The notes under the pieces: generated by a model | Told to the model about the DNA's origin: nothing | Databases searched by the model: none | What the model saw: the letters and a program-made list of their open reading frames with translations, nothing else | Assembly (NCBI GenBank): GCA_900239685.1 | Contig: OENT01000015.1 | Coordinates: forward strand, 248,001 to 312,000 | Direction: 5' to 3' | DNA: 64,000 bases | Source: Rotaria macrura | Taxonomy: Eukaryota; Rotifera; Eurotatoria; Philodinida; Philodinidae | Part shown: one piece after another, positions 39,749 through 52,300 of the stretch | Position numbering within the stretch: the first letter of the stretch is position 1 | Layout: each line of letters opens with the position of its first letter | Position numbers and translations under genes: made by a program

Positions 39749-40723
39749 TCAATTTTTATTTGCTGCATTGACTGTAATTTGTAAAGTAACATTATGCGTT
39801 TGCGACGCCACTCTTCGATCATTTTTCTTACACATGACCATGGCAAAGAATTCATGTCGAAATTCATCAAATGTAATCATGTACAATGGAAATGAGAGCA
39901 TATGATAGGTATAAAGAATACCGTCCAATAAGTGTAAAACCGTACCACTTGCGTCAGGAAAGAATGCATAACCAACTGTAGCAGGTATAGTCATAAATAG
40001 GAAGAGAAATGTTGTAATCACCAAGGTAATTGAAATAGATCGATGTTGAATACGTGAATTCTGTACAGTAGATGTATGGCGCAGACGAATTAAATGATAA
40101 ATCACACCACTGTTGAATACAACCATGAATACAAATGGTACACAGTTGTATACTCCTAAATTGATATTATCCCATAGTGGATACATTACAAACGCCCAAG
40201 ACTTAATAGAGATTTCGCCATCTGCACCTTGAGAACAGCCATAGATGAAAAAGACACCGTCCAGTACAGTAAAACATCCAATGATGCATCCAATTAGGAC
40301 AAGCACATTCTTCGAATGGCCAAACCAAGTTCGATGGAGCCGACTCAATGATAAATACCGATCGAGAGATACAAAGACTCGAAGCCAAGCTGATGATTGA
40401 GCAGCAAAATAATTTAGAAAGGAAAAAAACCTACATAGAGGAATAGATAATTGTTCAACAGTATATCCATGTATTGTAGACAAATAATGATCGAAATTCC
40501 ATCCATAAAACATAAGAATATCAAAGATAGCCATAGTTCTCATATAATGAAGAGTAGGTCTTGCTTTTGTATTTCTAAATGTTGATCGACAAAGAATGAA
40601 AAATGTCAACAGGTTAAATACAGTCCCTAGAACTGTAGTAACTAGCGAATAATACGCTACAATCAATTTCTCGAAAGATAGAGTACTATCTATTGTTGTA
40701 AATGTAGTAGTGTTAGATGCCAT
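39749..40723 (-). CDS. Rhodopsin-type GPCR, single exon, 324 aa (copy 1)
   Basis: A seven-span class A receptor of the large orphan/peptide-receptor-like set expanded in rotifers; the ligand is unknown. The short N terminus has an NTT glycosylation sequon. TM1 is about residues 20-45, followed by the intracellular TFRNTKARPTLHYMR, TM2 with MAIFDILMFYGW, the conserved Cys97 before TM3, and the TM3 end SLDRYLSLSRL with the DRY motif at 121-123. TM5 contains YNCVPFVFMVVFNSGVIYHL, TM6 SITLVITTFLFLFMTIP, and TM7 MLSFPLYMITFDEFR instead of a classical NPxxY. A short basic C-terminal tail follows. No intron is needed. It shares long identical DNA tracts with the receptor at 48378-49322 but differs completely in TM4 and extracellular loop 2. 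Confidence 0.9.
   Translation of the reverse strand: MASNTTTFTTIDSTLSFEKLIVAYYSLVTTVLGTVFNLLTFFILCRSTFRNTKARPTLHYMRTMAIFDILMFYGWNFDHYLSTIHGYTVEQLSIPLCRFFSFLNYFAAQSSAWLRVFVSLDRYLSLSRLHRTWFGHSKNVLVLIGCIIGCFTVLDGVFFIYGCSQGADGEISIKSWAFVMYPLWDNINLGVYNCVPFVFMVVFNSGVIYHLIRLRHTSTVQNSRIQHRSISITLVITTFLFLFMTIPATVGYAFFPDASGTVLHLLDGILYTYHMLSFPLYMITFDEFRHEFFAMVMCKKNDRRVASQTHNVTLQITVNAANKN
39983..40183 (-). repeat. 201-bp tract identical to copy 2 (48585-48785)
   Basis: This tract covers extracellular loop 2 end, TM5, intracellular loop 3 and the start of TM6. By eye it is identical at all 201 positions to 48585-48785, including synonymous sites, while flanking coding DNA on both sides differs clearly. This is a paralogous identity block within two receptor genes, most simply a gene-conversion tract. 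Confidence 0.85.
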
Positions 40724-42522
40724 TTGATGAAAAATACAATGTTCAAAAATGGTCTTTCGTCAATCAGTTCTTGATGATGTACTCAAATGTCAAAGATCAA
40801 ATGAAAATCAAACTCGTGCAATCAACTTTCAAGCTATGAAACATAAGTCTTGGTCTTATCAAACAACTTCCTTTATATACATCTAGTTTCTATTCGTAGG
40901 ATTATAATAAATGAAGCCAATTGAAAGCAAAGATAAATAGGTTTCTGATTAAAAGAAAAAGAATGATGTGCTCTGATGCTCAATTTCTTTAGATTTAGCA
41001 ATGAATATCTTAATTTTTATAAATACCTGATTATCTTTGGCAAGTACAGTGAACTATGGTTTCCATTGTAAAATCATGTTTATTAGAAATTTCAGAGTTT
41101 GACTACTGTGCACCTAATCAAGTAGTTTTATTACTAAAGATTAACGAACATATTCAGAAGACATTTTTTTAACATTCAGATAGTACAAATTATATTCAAT
41201 TGAGTTACTTGTGATGCTTTCGATATCTACTATTATAGTCGTAGCGTCGGCATTGACAATGCTGTTATTTGAATAATATTTTTGCGGCATTCTTTCATGT
41301 TTAAACTTGGAGAATAAAATTATAATCACCTTGTGAAGTGTGTTTTAGCAGTTCTGATAAGTGATCTGTGCGAATTTTGTGTGCTTTGCGAATCAATGAG
41401 CACATTATGCATTCCTTTTTTTTTTGTGACTATAAATTTCTGTATGGTGCACATGAAACGCATAGTGGAATCTACACTGTCGAGTAGGCACATCGAGAAG
41501 CTCGTAAAGTTTTATATACTATGTATAATACAGATAAAAAATAATTCTAACCGTTTTTGTTTCTAAAGTTGTTGGAGCGAATCTCTTGTTCTGAACTTTG
41601 CAGACAACATTCACATTCGAGATCAAATTGATTTGCGATTACATGGGTGCCATAAAAACTTTCTATTTCAACAAATCTATCGTATGATCCTGAAATCGAC
41701 AATACAATGAAGAAAATGTTCAAAGTCTTTTCATATCATCTTGTCTGATATGATAGAGTTTTGTTTGAAAGTTATCCACGTGAATATTACGGCAAAAAGG
41801 AATCGACAATGAATGTCGATTATCAATAGTTTGACTCCGTCAAAATATATGCAGTAGATATTGGTTAATGAAACAAATAATGTGTCTTGTGTTGGCAACA
41901 CAATATGTTTATAGTATTTTTGAATTCGACGATTTGATACTTGTTAAAATCTATAAATTAGGTTCTATCTAGTAAGTGATACCTAATGGACTGCAAATTT
42001 GCCTGCAGAAAAGTAGATAGATGCAATGTTATTAAAGACTTTCTTCTTATTTTTGAGCTCCAAGTTATAAAAAATCAATATCGTCTAAGATTCTCATTTT
42101 GTTGTATTGTATTAATTACATATTTTACTTGAGAAGATTTCAAATATGCAACGTTTTTCGTAGGACATCTTCTTGAATCGGAGCATTGCGGGGATCATGT
42201 GTACGATTTATTTGGTGAACCTAAATAAAACTGGTTTGCTCTGAATTTCTTGACACGAGATAATAAATTAGTTATCTTAAATAATCAAGAAAATATTCAC
42301 ACAATCACAACTTCATTGAACTACAAGAGATACGCGCATTGGAGGTATTTTATTTATTCTTGTATTGAGACTAATTCATCACATTGAGTTTGTGAGGTTT
42401 CTGTATATTTCACTCCGATGAATTTCGCGTTTCATTACACACTCTCACATAGCTTGAAGGATTTTAATTCACTGATGATTTTATGACAGTTTCAATTTTT
42501 CAACGACAGACTCTAAATGAGA

Positions 42523-42541
42523 GTTATATATATATATAATG
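42523..42541. repeat. (TA)n microsatellite
   Basis: Short run of alternating T and A of about nine units. Confidence 0.8.
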
Positions 42542-45017
42542 CTCTTTCAATTGTTTATATTCAACAGTCGAAATCACAACTCTGTTAAGCGGTAGTCAAA
42601 GAGCCTAAAGCAAACCTAGAAAATCAATCTTTAGAATACTGTTGTTACAGATTATACAACTGATAAGATTCTTCCATTAATAGATATGACAAATGATCAT
42701 CGGATACCGATGATGGGTGATAAATGAAAGACGTCGGTGTTGGATATTATGATTACGTAAGAAACTATTGATGAAATCGGTGAATCAATATTTAAAAAAG
42801 AACAACAGTAATGTCTAAACTTTTTTTCTGTTCCATTTTATCATGGCAAAGTCCTTTACAAGATCAATCGTCTAATATCTGATGACGGCAGAAGTCAACT
42901 AATATAAACCGAAACCGATTTATTTATTTAGTTTCGATGTAGTTAAACAAGATTCAACCTATTAAAAGAAACATCGAGATATTTAAGCACATCTTAATTC
43001 ATTCAGTATGGTCGGCGGTATGCTTTGATATTTGTATATAATAAATTCAATTGACTACAGCGAATCAGTAAGTTTGCTGGTTCTAATTTTATGTTTTCCT
43101 ATATTGTTCACATTGATTTTGGCAAATTCACGCAACTATTTTCGACGAAATAGTGAGATTAAGTTTTATATCGAAGTTTGCCCGGCACCCGACCACCTTC
43201 CCTTCATCCATTACAGAGCATAGTTATTAGTTTCATAGTGGATCAGTATTCTAGCTTGTATGAAATACACAAGCTTCACACTTCAGCTTCAATGGGGCTG
43301 CGCTGACAAGCCTTTTTAAAATGCAAGAAAACTGGACATATTCTAATTATTAGTGTATAGTAAAGAATATTGTATGGATGAAATAGTTGATAATGAAAAC
43401 TAATCGAATCGACAATGCTCAATGAATGAAATAATATTTCCTTGGCCGAAGGAGGCTGGTGTTATGTATTATTCGTTGAGTATAGTCAAGCATTGATCAC
43501 TTGAATTTTAAGGTCAAACATCGTGAATCATTGTTCTTTATTCATTTGATATGTCTACGAGAACAGCTATATATAAGTGGTAAATAAGTCATGAGGGTAA
43601 TATTTTTAACACAAAAAAGTAAATCGATTGGTAACTAGATAAACTGAACTATGGAGGTTAACTAGTATGAATCAATCAATGCCATACAAGAGTTGACTCT
43701 ACTTAACTAAATTAAATATCTTGATTGATGACTAGAATATTTTCGTTGCTTCGACGTATACTTTCCACTTCAAGAGCGTCATAGTAGAAGAAAATTTTTT
43801 CCATGAACTTGATATTGCTTAGATGTTAAATGAATATCATTAGTCTACATTAAGTTGTTTTACGTTGATAATTTGTCATGGATTTCGATGATAAATTACA
43901 GAGTTAACAGATATTGTAATGAAAGGCATTGAATAATACATTCGTTACGTGAACAATAAAAAATTAGTCATACGACTAGGTATAGTTTCTTTCGATGAGA
44001 ATCACTAGTGTGATAGGAATCTGCTCTCTCTCTTATTTATTTCATAATTCAGAGGCTTCGAAGAAACACTAAAATTTCTTTGTCATGCTTTATTTTTAAA
44101 TACGTTGTCTTTATAACATATAAGGTCTTAAAAATCAATTTTAATCATGTAATGAAACGATTATTGACAGAAGAAGCACGCAGTTACGAAAATATGCTTG
44201 ATCAGTAAAGTATCTCATTTGATACAGGCATAATTATGAGATCGTATCGTATTAGTTTGCCTGAGTTTTAACTTATAAGATCAACTTGAACTAATTGTTG
44301 AAGTAAACATCTGTATTTACACATTCTTTTCTATTAATCACAACATATTCTCTTATTATGATGACACACATATGCTTCTCAATTTATTCATTTTCATACT
44401 TTGGTTATTGGACGTTTTCATGCTAACACTTCTTTCTTCATTCTATTGATAGAATAATCTTTCATTTTAAAACGATTCACTTACTTGACAACGAATAAAC
44501 TTTTTACAGAAAATTGAAAATATTCTCATTTAAATGCTTGAATAGCATGAACTCTAGAGTTTTGATGAACCTTTCATTGTAGTTACAAAACATATAATAA
44601 AACATTAATCTACGTGTGAGAAGATGTAGCTAGAGTGTAGCATGCAAATTAACCTTCTATACCAGTTATCGTTCCATGTTGACAGTTCACACAATAATAT
44701 ACGGAGGTGTTACTTCCTATTTTTTGTTTAATGACTATACTGATATTTTCCAGCATAACTGAGAAGTAATTTTACTAATGATTCTTTTAACTTATGTGAT
44801 AAACTTTTCCTGTTTACAAGAATATTTCATAGGTTCGATATAAGGATGCATATTTAACATCAACGTTTGAATATAGATTCAAGAAATCGAATAGTTAGAT
44901 GTGATTTTCTCGATTATCAAAACACGATATAATGCCATAAGCAATCAAAGAATATCTTTTCAAATCACTAAGTTTCCTTTTCAAGTGATGAAATTAAGGA
45001 GTACTACTAGAAAGCTT

Positions 45018-45034
45018 ACATATATATATATGAA
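45018..45034. repeat. (TA)n microsatellite
   Basis: Run of about eight AT units, self-complementary. Confidence 0.8.
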
Positions 45035-46781
45035 TAAAGATGGACATCTATAGGCATCTTCGTTTGTCAGAAGTAAACTATTTTATGATTTACATAGTAC
45101 AAGAATGTCTTCTTCTGTTCTGATATGCTTACAGAAAATACAGGGAAGAAAACAATAGAATACTTCACTTATATCAGCTATATAAAAAAAATCCTCTTCA
45201 GATAAAAATTATTTTTCACTTAGTTACAAGACAATTATCTTTCATCAGTCTTCGAATGAGTTGGGCATTAATGCATAACTTTTTCATGAATAAAAAACGA
45301 TAAGAAATCCTTGATAGAATTTTTAATCTTCACATGGCCAATAAAATTCTTTTAAAAACATCTTTCAATTCAGAAAAACAATGACAATCAGTGTCAAAAA
45401 TGCAGAATTCTATTGGGATTATTTGTACAAATTACTGTTCCGATATTCAAGACTATATGTATTCAGTTTCTAGGTTTGAACAGAACTGAACTCATTTCTT
45501 TTCCATAAAAAATACAGCAGCTATCTTGGCTTTTTTATTCGACATATATTGTGAATTTTTAATTAGTCGACAATCATTTTAGGATGAATCCCGTGCGGCA
45601 TCGTAATTCACATGAGATAGATGGATGTTGGTGAGGATGAAGGCATGGATTTATTAAAATAATATCATAACTAAAAAATCTTCAATAACTGAATCAAGTT
45701 ACTTGCGGTATGTTTGCGTGAAGAATTCTCTAGTGGAATTTTTCAAAGTAGTGTAATCATCAATCACTCATAGATAGTACTCTTCTCATTGTAATATCTT
45801 ACTATTCAAGAGTTCTCGTAGCATAGAATATACTTCAGATAAGATTTAGATATTAACAAAATTTTCTGAGATTCACGATCAACTACTGATTGAAGGTCTA
45901 AATTCTGATGATGAATAAAACTTCTAATATGGAGATGAATAGAATAAAAAAAGATAGTCAAATACCAAGTAAGGATTAGAGGAAAATGTCGAAAGTATGA
46001 AAAATTTCTTTGCAAAGACAAACAGTGAATCATTCGAAGTTTAGGCATGCCACGATCTACGTTTAATTCATTAAATATACGAATGTGACGGATATTTTCA
46101 TTACTCTCTTAGGGTCGAGTGGGGGCCTTCCTATTCTGTTTCTAAGCATTGATTGATTAAAACTAAACATATTTTATAGTTAAATCTAGGCTTAAGAAAT
46201 GATAACAAATATCTAAGCGTCATCAATGCGTTCATTTGATACGATAGAGTACTACTCGTATTGTATATAATTTATAAGCCAACATTATGCCATACGTCAT
46301 GATATACAGTAATTGTTCCATCTTTCGTAATCGATGAAAAAGTCAACAAAAACAGATAAAATTGAGAAAACAATCAATTAATTGTGCTTGAGTGTCCTAT
46401 TGTAAAATATACTGAATCAATTTTTACGTAAAATTTGTTTGTAAAATTTTAATAATGTTCATTGTAAAATTTAACAAACAAATGATCTAAATGGTAGACA
46501 TAAAGCAATCTTCCTCTTACGCTATTTTTAAGGAAAATGTCGTACACCGACAGATAAGCTCCCTACAATTGAGTCTTTATTGATGTATACGGCACGACAC
46601 AGGATCAGCACCTGCCAGTATAGATGAACTCTAAAAGATAACGTTAAACTTCAGAGATTTCAAGTTGATAGTTGTTAGTTGATTCCTTGGTACTCCCGTT
46701 CACGCATAATATGTTTATCTGTACAGAAATGTACAAGTATTCAAAAATATCTGCTCAAATGACTAATTTAGATTTTATTGA

Positions 46782-47720
46782 CTATTTCGAGGATAATTTT
46801 TTAGGGCATTGATTTCGAAATAATCGACGTCGTACTCCTTGTTTTTCAATTTCTATATGAGATTGTTTCCTGTGATTGAAGCAATAACTATCTCGAACGA
46901 ACAATTCATCTGAAGGTAGGCGTAAAGCAATTTTAAGCAGCGCAAATCGTGATTTATTTTCACGATCAAATTTTTCATAAAATCTGTTTCGAATTCAGCA
47001 CAGGAAATCCCATTCGTTTATGGAATCTATCAAAGAATGGAAAATTGAAAAGTGCACGAATTTGACAAAGACTGTAGAGGTACATACTGTGGTTACTAAA
47101 TTTAAAGAATCGAGCACAAGATGAACTTTTGGATGACCAATTACAACTGCTATTTAGCTTCGTCGTTTCATCTGATACCAAGAGAATTGTATTTTGAAAG
47201 AACAAGAGCTCAACTGAAATGTTTGATATGAATGTTGGATCGACTAAATAAATTTATCTTCTTGTACTTTTGTTAATTTTTTCTTTAGATCAGGGTCAAA
47301 TATCGTGTCAGCAAAGAATTTCTAGCTGCTCGAATTTCATGTAGTTTATCAAAGAAAACGTAGCTTGAAAGTAATACTTGAATTCCTTTATTCTAATTTA
47401 TTTGTGTTCAAAATGTGGGAATTCTAATTGAACTAAGATTGTTCCATTTTATCCATTTTTGTATAGAGGCATGTACAATTATTCGATTGTTTTAGAATCT
47501 ATTCATTTAAACTGATAAAAAGAAAAGAAATTTTAGATTTTCGTACCCACTATTGTGGCTGATAATTTGTTAATATAGATTTTTAAGATAACCATAACGT
47601 TCAAACTTTGACAAGAAATATTGATACCGTGCTCTAAAGTTCAAGTAAGGTATGCTAGAAGGTTTTCCTCGACGTCATTTTTATATTGTTCACAAGTTCG
47701 AAAAATAGCTCCCTGCTAAA
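46782..47720 (-). pseudogene. Decayed multi-exon gene of unknown identity
   Basis: The minus strand holds a chain of coding-looking blocks in changing frames, each preceded by an acceptor-like TAG/CAG. Block 1, about 47717-47560 (AIFRTCEQYKNDVEEN, then in another frame YQYFLSKFERYGYLKNLY). Block 2, 47392-47287 (GIQVLLSSYVFFDKLHEIRA, ARNSLLTRYLTLI, stop). Block 3, 47243-47163 (DPTFISNISVELLFFQNTIL). Block 4, 47160-46782, reads PKVHLVLDSLNLVTTV and SLIDSINEWDFLC, meets an in-frame TGA (46997-46995), then continues FYEKFDRENKSRFALLKIAL and ends in TAG (46784-46782). An overlapping alternative frame is open in block 4 (46975-47205). Further traces may exist up to 48010. I cannot name the family. 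Mixed frames plus in-frame stops indicate a pseudogene rather than a live gene. Confidence 0.5.
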
Positions 47721-48377
47721 AAAACAATGAGTTAAAAACACATTGATTTGAGTTTGCTGCTATTCTACAAATTCTTAAACATGTAGAAAATTCTGAAGTT
47801 TCTCTTTCAGTAAGATCGTGCGATGAGGTTCTAATAGGATAAATATTAGTTTTGCACTCGAATATCCATAATCAGCGTATGAAACTCTAATTAGTTACTA
47901 GAGGTAAACAGTAGCTTAAGATCACCCTCTCTTCTTCAAGAGAAGTCCATTTTCGTCAAATAAGTTGGAATGGAGATAAATGTATGAGGAGATAGCCTGA
48001 ATTTTACTCTTTCAGAAACAGTACGACTTATTTACTTGGTACGACTATTGTTATAATCAAGTTAGGCTTAATAAGTTACTGAAGTAACGCGTAAACATCT
48101 CTTTTTTAAATATTTTATTTAACAATAAAAGCGATACATAAATAGATTTTGCAAATTCTGATAAGATCGGAAATTGTTTAAAAATAAAGAATCTCAATAG
48201 ATTGTGAAGGTGATGTACGACGCATAGACAAACAAGACGAAAAGTCATGAGCTATCTAAACAGAATACCAAACAAAAAAAAATAATTTTATGATTACGGA
48301 GCAGTTTTTTCGATACAAAATATTCAAGAGAATACAATAGTTTCAAGTGTTGACCACAGACTTGATTAATTGATTGT
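47721..48377. other. Spacer between decayed gene and GPCR copy 2
   Basis: No intact gene. The minus strand at about 47770-48010 has protein-like fragments in several frames (for instance around VSYADYGYSSAKLIFILLEP at 47880) that may be further exons of the decayed gene to the left. Confidence 0.4.
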
Positions 48378-49322
48378 TTACGTTACAGTGCCAGTTCGTG
48401 TTTGAGGTGCAACTCTTTCATTGTTTCGTTTGCACGTAACTATCTTAAAGAATTCTTGTCGGAATTCATCAAATGTAATCATGTACAATGGAAATGAGAG
48501 CATATGATAGGTATACAGAAAGCCATCCAAAAAGTGTAAAACTGTGCAATTTGCTTCAGGAAAGAATGCATAACCAATTGTACCAGGTATAGTCATAAAT
48601 AGGAAGAGAAATGTTGTAATCACCAAGGTAATTGAAATAGATCGATGTTGAATACGTGAATTCTGTACAGTAGATGTATGGCGCAGACGAATTAAATGAT
48701 AAATCACACCACTGTTGAATACAACCATGAATACAAATGGTACACAGTTGTATACTCCTAAATTGATATTATCCCATAGTGGATAAACTTGATATGCCCA
48801 CGAATATACACTAAGTGTGCCATCTGCTGTGTAATAGCAAACCAAAATAAAAAATTGAAAGTTGAGAAGAAAAAGGATCCCAAGGTTACATGCGATGATA
48901 ATGATAACATTCTTCGAGTGACCGAACCATGTTCGATGGAGCCGACTCAATGATAAATACCGATCGAGAGATACAAAGACTCGAAGCCAAGCTGATGATT
49001 GAGCAGCAAAATAATTTAGGAAGGAAAAAAATCTACATAGAGGAATAGCTACTTGTTCAACAGTATATCCATGTATTGCAGACAAATAATGATCGAAATT
49101 CCATCCGTATAACATAAGGATATCGAAGATAGCCATAGCTCTCATATAGTGAAGAGTGGGTCTTGCTTTTGTATTTCTAAATGTTGACCGACAAAGAATT
49201 GAAAATGTTATGATATTGAGTAAAGTACCGATTAACACCAAAGTGAAAGCATAGTAGGCAACAATCAAAGACTCCATTGATAGCCCACTTGCTGTTTCCG
49301 ATGTTATGTTAATACTTGACAT
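48378..49322 (-). CDS. Rhodopsin-type GPCR, single exon, 314 aa (copy 2)
   Basis: Paralog of the receptor at 39749-40723, same strand, starts 8.6 kb apart. Topology is the same: glycosylatable N terminus (NIT), TM1 ending TFSILCRSTFRNTKARPT, FDILMLYGW in TM2, conserved Cys before TM3, and the DRY motif at residues 120-122. TM5 and TM6 are identical to copy 1, and TM7 has PLYMITFDEFR in place of NPxxY. Residues from the end of TM3 to the start of TM5 (TM4 and extracellular loop 2: NVIIIIACNLGILFLLNF onward) share almost nothing with copy 1, so ligand specificity probably differs while the G-protein-facing loops are the same. The N terminus and the C-terminal tail also differ. Both frames are fully open, and both genes look alive. 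Confidence 0.9.
   Translation of the reverse strand: MSSINITSETASGLSMESLIVAYYAFTLVLIGTLLNIITFSILCRSTFRNTKARPTLHYMRAMAIFDILMLYGWNFDHYLSAIHGYTVEQVAIPLCRFFSFLNYFAAQSSAWLRVFVSLDRYLSLSRLHRTWFGHSKNVIIIIACNLGILFLLNFQFFILVCYYTADGTLSVYSWAYQVYPLWDNINLGVYNCVPFVFMVVFNSGVIYHLIRLRHTSTVQNSRIQHRSISITLVITTFLFLFMTIPGTIGYAFFPEANCTVLHFLDGFLYTYHMLSFPLYMITFDEFRQEFFKIVTCKRNNERVAPQTRTGTVT
48585..48785 (-). repeat. 201-bp tract identical to copy 1 (39983-40183)
   Basis: Counterpart of the identity block in GPCR copy 1. A second exact tract of 89 bp (48931-49019 against 40329-40417, covering TM3 and the DRY region) lies beyond a divergent 145-bp segment of equal length in the two genes (48786-48930 against 40184-40328). 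Confidence 0.85.
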
Positions 49323-52300
49323 GATATAATTGATTGTTGCTAATCACAATTTGCGTTCTTTTATTAACGAACAGATTTCTGAAACAAAAGGCATGCGAGC
49401 AATGATTCACATTTATCTTCTGTTTGATCTTATAAATTTAGATTACACTCATGGCATTTTTATTGGATTATTTTGTTTCGTGAAAGCTCTAGTCATTTTC
49501 TTTTTGCCTTGATAGGCAGTCGAACTTTGACCGCACAAATTCAAATCACACGACATCGCAGAATCATAAACATCTATAGAATAACCTCTTAATAAGCTAT
49601 TGAATAAGAAAGTTCATTTGATAACCCGAAGTCATTGATGAATCTGCGTTTAAAATAATTAATGCTTTATTTTAAAAATACCACAGAAGTCTTGCGACAT
49701 TACTATGCCTTTTCCTCAACTCTCATTTTATAGACGAGAGAATGATTGAAGATTTTGATGATTCAAACGAAATTCTCCAGAACTGATTTTTTATGTTTTG
49801 ACGTTATTTTGTTAGCTCAGCACTACAATAAAGCTTCATTCAGAAGAAAACATTTTCCACACGGTTCCGATCTTCATATACTCTCTTTTAAACAATAAAA
49901 GAAAAACTATCATCTAGAGTGAACTTACATCCTGAACTCTTGCGGGAAGGAAAAAGAATGATGGAGCACATAAACAGTTATTTTACCTTCCTCAATACAA
50001 GCATATTTGTCAAGCAAAACAGGACTCAAATTTAGAAAAACAATAGAATGACAAATGAGAAATTACACGATTAATGAAAAACTAAAACATCCAGCTGTCT
50101 TCTGTTGTCTGTATCTTGATGCAAAAATTTTTTTGAGAAAAAATACGATTTCCTTTGACTCAGTGACAGCAGTAATCATCATCGATACTATCTTATCTAC
50201 TACGCATATGCATTTATTCACGTTTTCTATATATTTCCTATACTGATTTCATTTGAATAGTTGTTGATCTCTTTCTCATTACTGAGAACTCTCTCTTCAT
50301 CTCTATGATTCTCTTTATATGACACATCTTATCTTTGTCACTGGTTCTATTCTACATAAACTTTTTTCTCTTTTTATTGGGTTTTGCTTCACTAAGCTAT
50401 TCTATGTATTCCTATTTGTCTATTAGTATTGTTAACTAACTATCATACTCTGTTCCTTGTTGCTAGATAACAAACGTAGTTTAATTTTATTCCATTATAA
50501 TAATGATACATCATTATGTTAGCACCTGCTACCTAACAATTACATATTGAACGTCTTCTTCATGTGTTTTTACGGCAAGAAAGTTTTCGAGAGAACAAAC
50601 CGTAGCCCACCCCTCCCCCTCAAAATCGATCTCGATCAAGATGTATATGGTATCCATAAAATTTTCAGAATTTCTTAACGCAGTATTGAAGAAACAAAAG
50701 TAAAACTGTCAGTTCTATATCATGATATTTAAGGGAGATATTCACCAAGCAAGAGTCAAAAGTAGATTAAAAAGCATGCAAAAGTTCTCTGTCAATCTTC
50801 ATTCTATGTATTTAATATTTTTTTGTATAGAAGACCATGTCAAGATGCAAAGCATAACGTTGTCCCTTTTTTCAATCCTTATTTTTTATGTGGAAAAAAA
50901 TAGTGACAAGCTTCAAGATTTCCTCAACAAAAAAGTAAGGGTTCCTATTTTACTGCTTGCAATTATAATAAAAACAAGCTTAATTTAAAAAGTGAACAAC
51001 ATCATGCCCTGCATTTCGATATACTCTTTCAAACAAAAAGGAATTGAATCTATGGAATGAAGAACCACCGCGAACTTTTAGATGAACGATCACAAAAGCA
51101 TAAATAGAGAAAAAGCGACAAATAGTTTTCAAAGTGAATTTTCAGGATATATTTTGCAAACTTTTGCTAGATTTAAGGAGAACAATCAAAAATCGTCAGG
51201 TTTTTTTAAATTCCTATAAATAAACTTCTTTTGACCCATGTTGAACTTAATTAAATAAGTAATTTTATTTTTCCATGGCATGAAAATTGTGGGTTTGTTC
51301 GACAATGTTTCACTAAAATCAACTGTAAATTACCTCAGCCTTCTTCTTATTGAACATTACAGTCATCACAAGCCTTTCGCGTCATTGTGAACACAAAAAC
51401 AGGAACTATGATTGACACATAGTCATCGGAGAGAATGAGAGAAAGAGCAAAAATAAATTAACAAATGACTGACTCTTATTACGTGTCCATCATACTAGAT
51501 CACGACAACTTCGCTGTCTATTTAAATACCTCAACGTTTCATTAATATGCTTCTTCTCCATAAAAACATTACACAATGTATTTTTCTTCGAAAAAATATC
51601 GCATTTTTATGCTAAAATTTGATGGACTTCTTCAAAAATTTGGGTGGAACATAAAATGTCAAATTAAAAGTCTTACTGCTTCTGAACCATCGGACTTCAG
51701 ACTATCTTTTCATTCATTTACCTCCATTTTGACTTTTTTGACGTAAATTGCAATTTTTTTTCTGATAGAAGGGTGAACTGAAGCCATGCTTGCCTTAACT
51801 GAAAGATGCTACCGTGTTCTCAATATCAAATCTATATACTCTGCTAGTTTAGATACTGATTAGAAAAATCATATTCTCAGTAATCAAAATGCTTCAGTTC
51901 GGTTGAATTGGGAGTTGTGCAGACCTACAGGTTTACAGTCTATCACTGTAGTTATCGACTGTTTAATGGCGTTTCAAGTACAGTCCTACTGGGTATCAAT
52001 CAAAATGAGATCAATGCATCTCTATCTCTATGCATGAGGAATAAAGTACAATTTTAAATAGTTTCATTTGAAATCTAATTTACAAATTACGAAGATTAAT
52101 GTTCATCTATCCTGGCTAGTTTCGTTTTCATAAAGGATTTGTTAAAAGTTATTTCAAGGAAATCTTTCGTCTCTTTCAGCTGCTCGGCTGTGATGGAGTT
52201 ATTTTAAAAGCTTCAATTTTGAACAATGCTCTCAGTATGTGCATTGCTTATGAATGCAAGAATGTTTCTCGATATTAGAAGTCATTTTCGAGAGGGAAAA

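Larger units (their letters stand above)
40724..46781. other. Intergenic region between GPCR copy 1 and the decayed gene at 46.8 kb
   Basis: About 6 kb without a recognisable gene on either strand. Small open frames (41141-41329 minus, 41333-41566 plus, 43032-43223 plus, 45806-46048 minus) lack conserved motifs. TA-type microsatellites lie near 42523-42541 and 45018-45034. The promoter of GPCR copy 1 should lie just above 40723. Confidence 0.55.

Noticed and set aside
40203-40388. Minus-strand open frame in a second frame of GPCR copy 1
   Set aside because: Lies entirely within the receptor coding sequence in a shifted frame; the receptor frame carries all conserved motifs.
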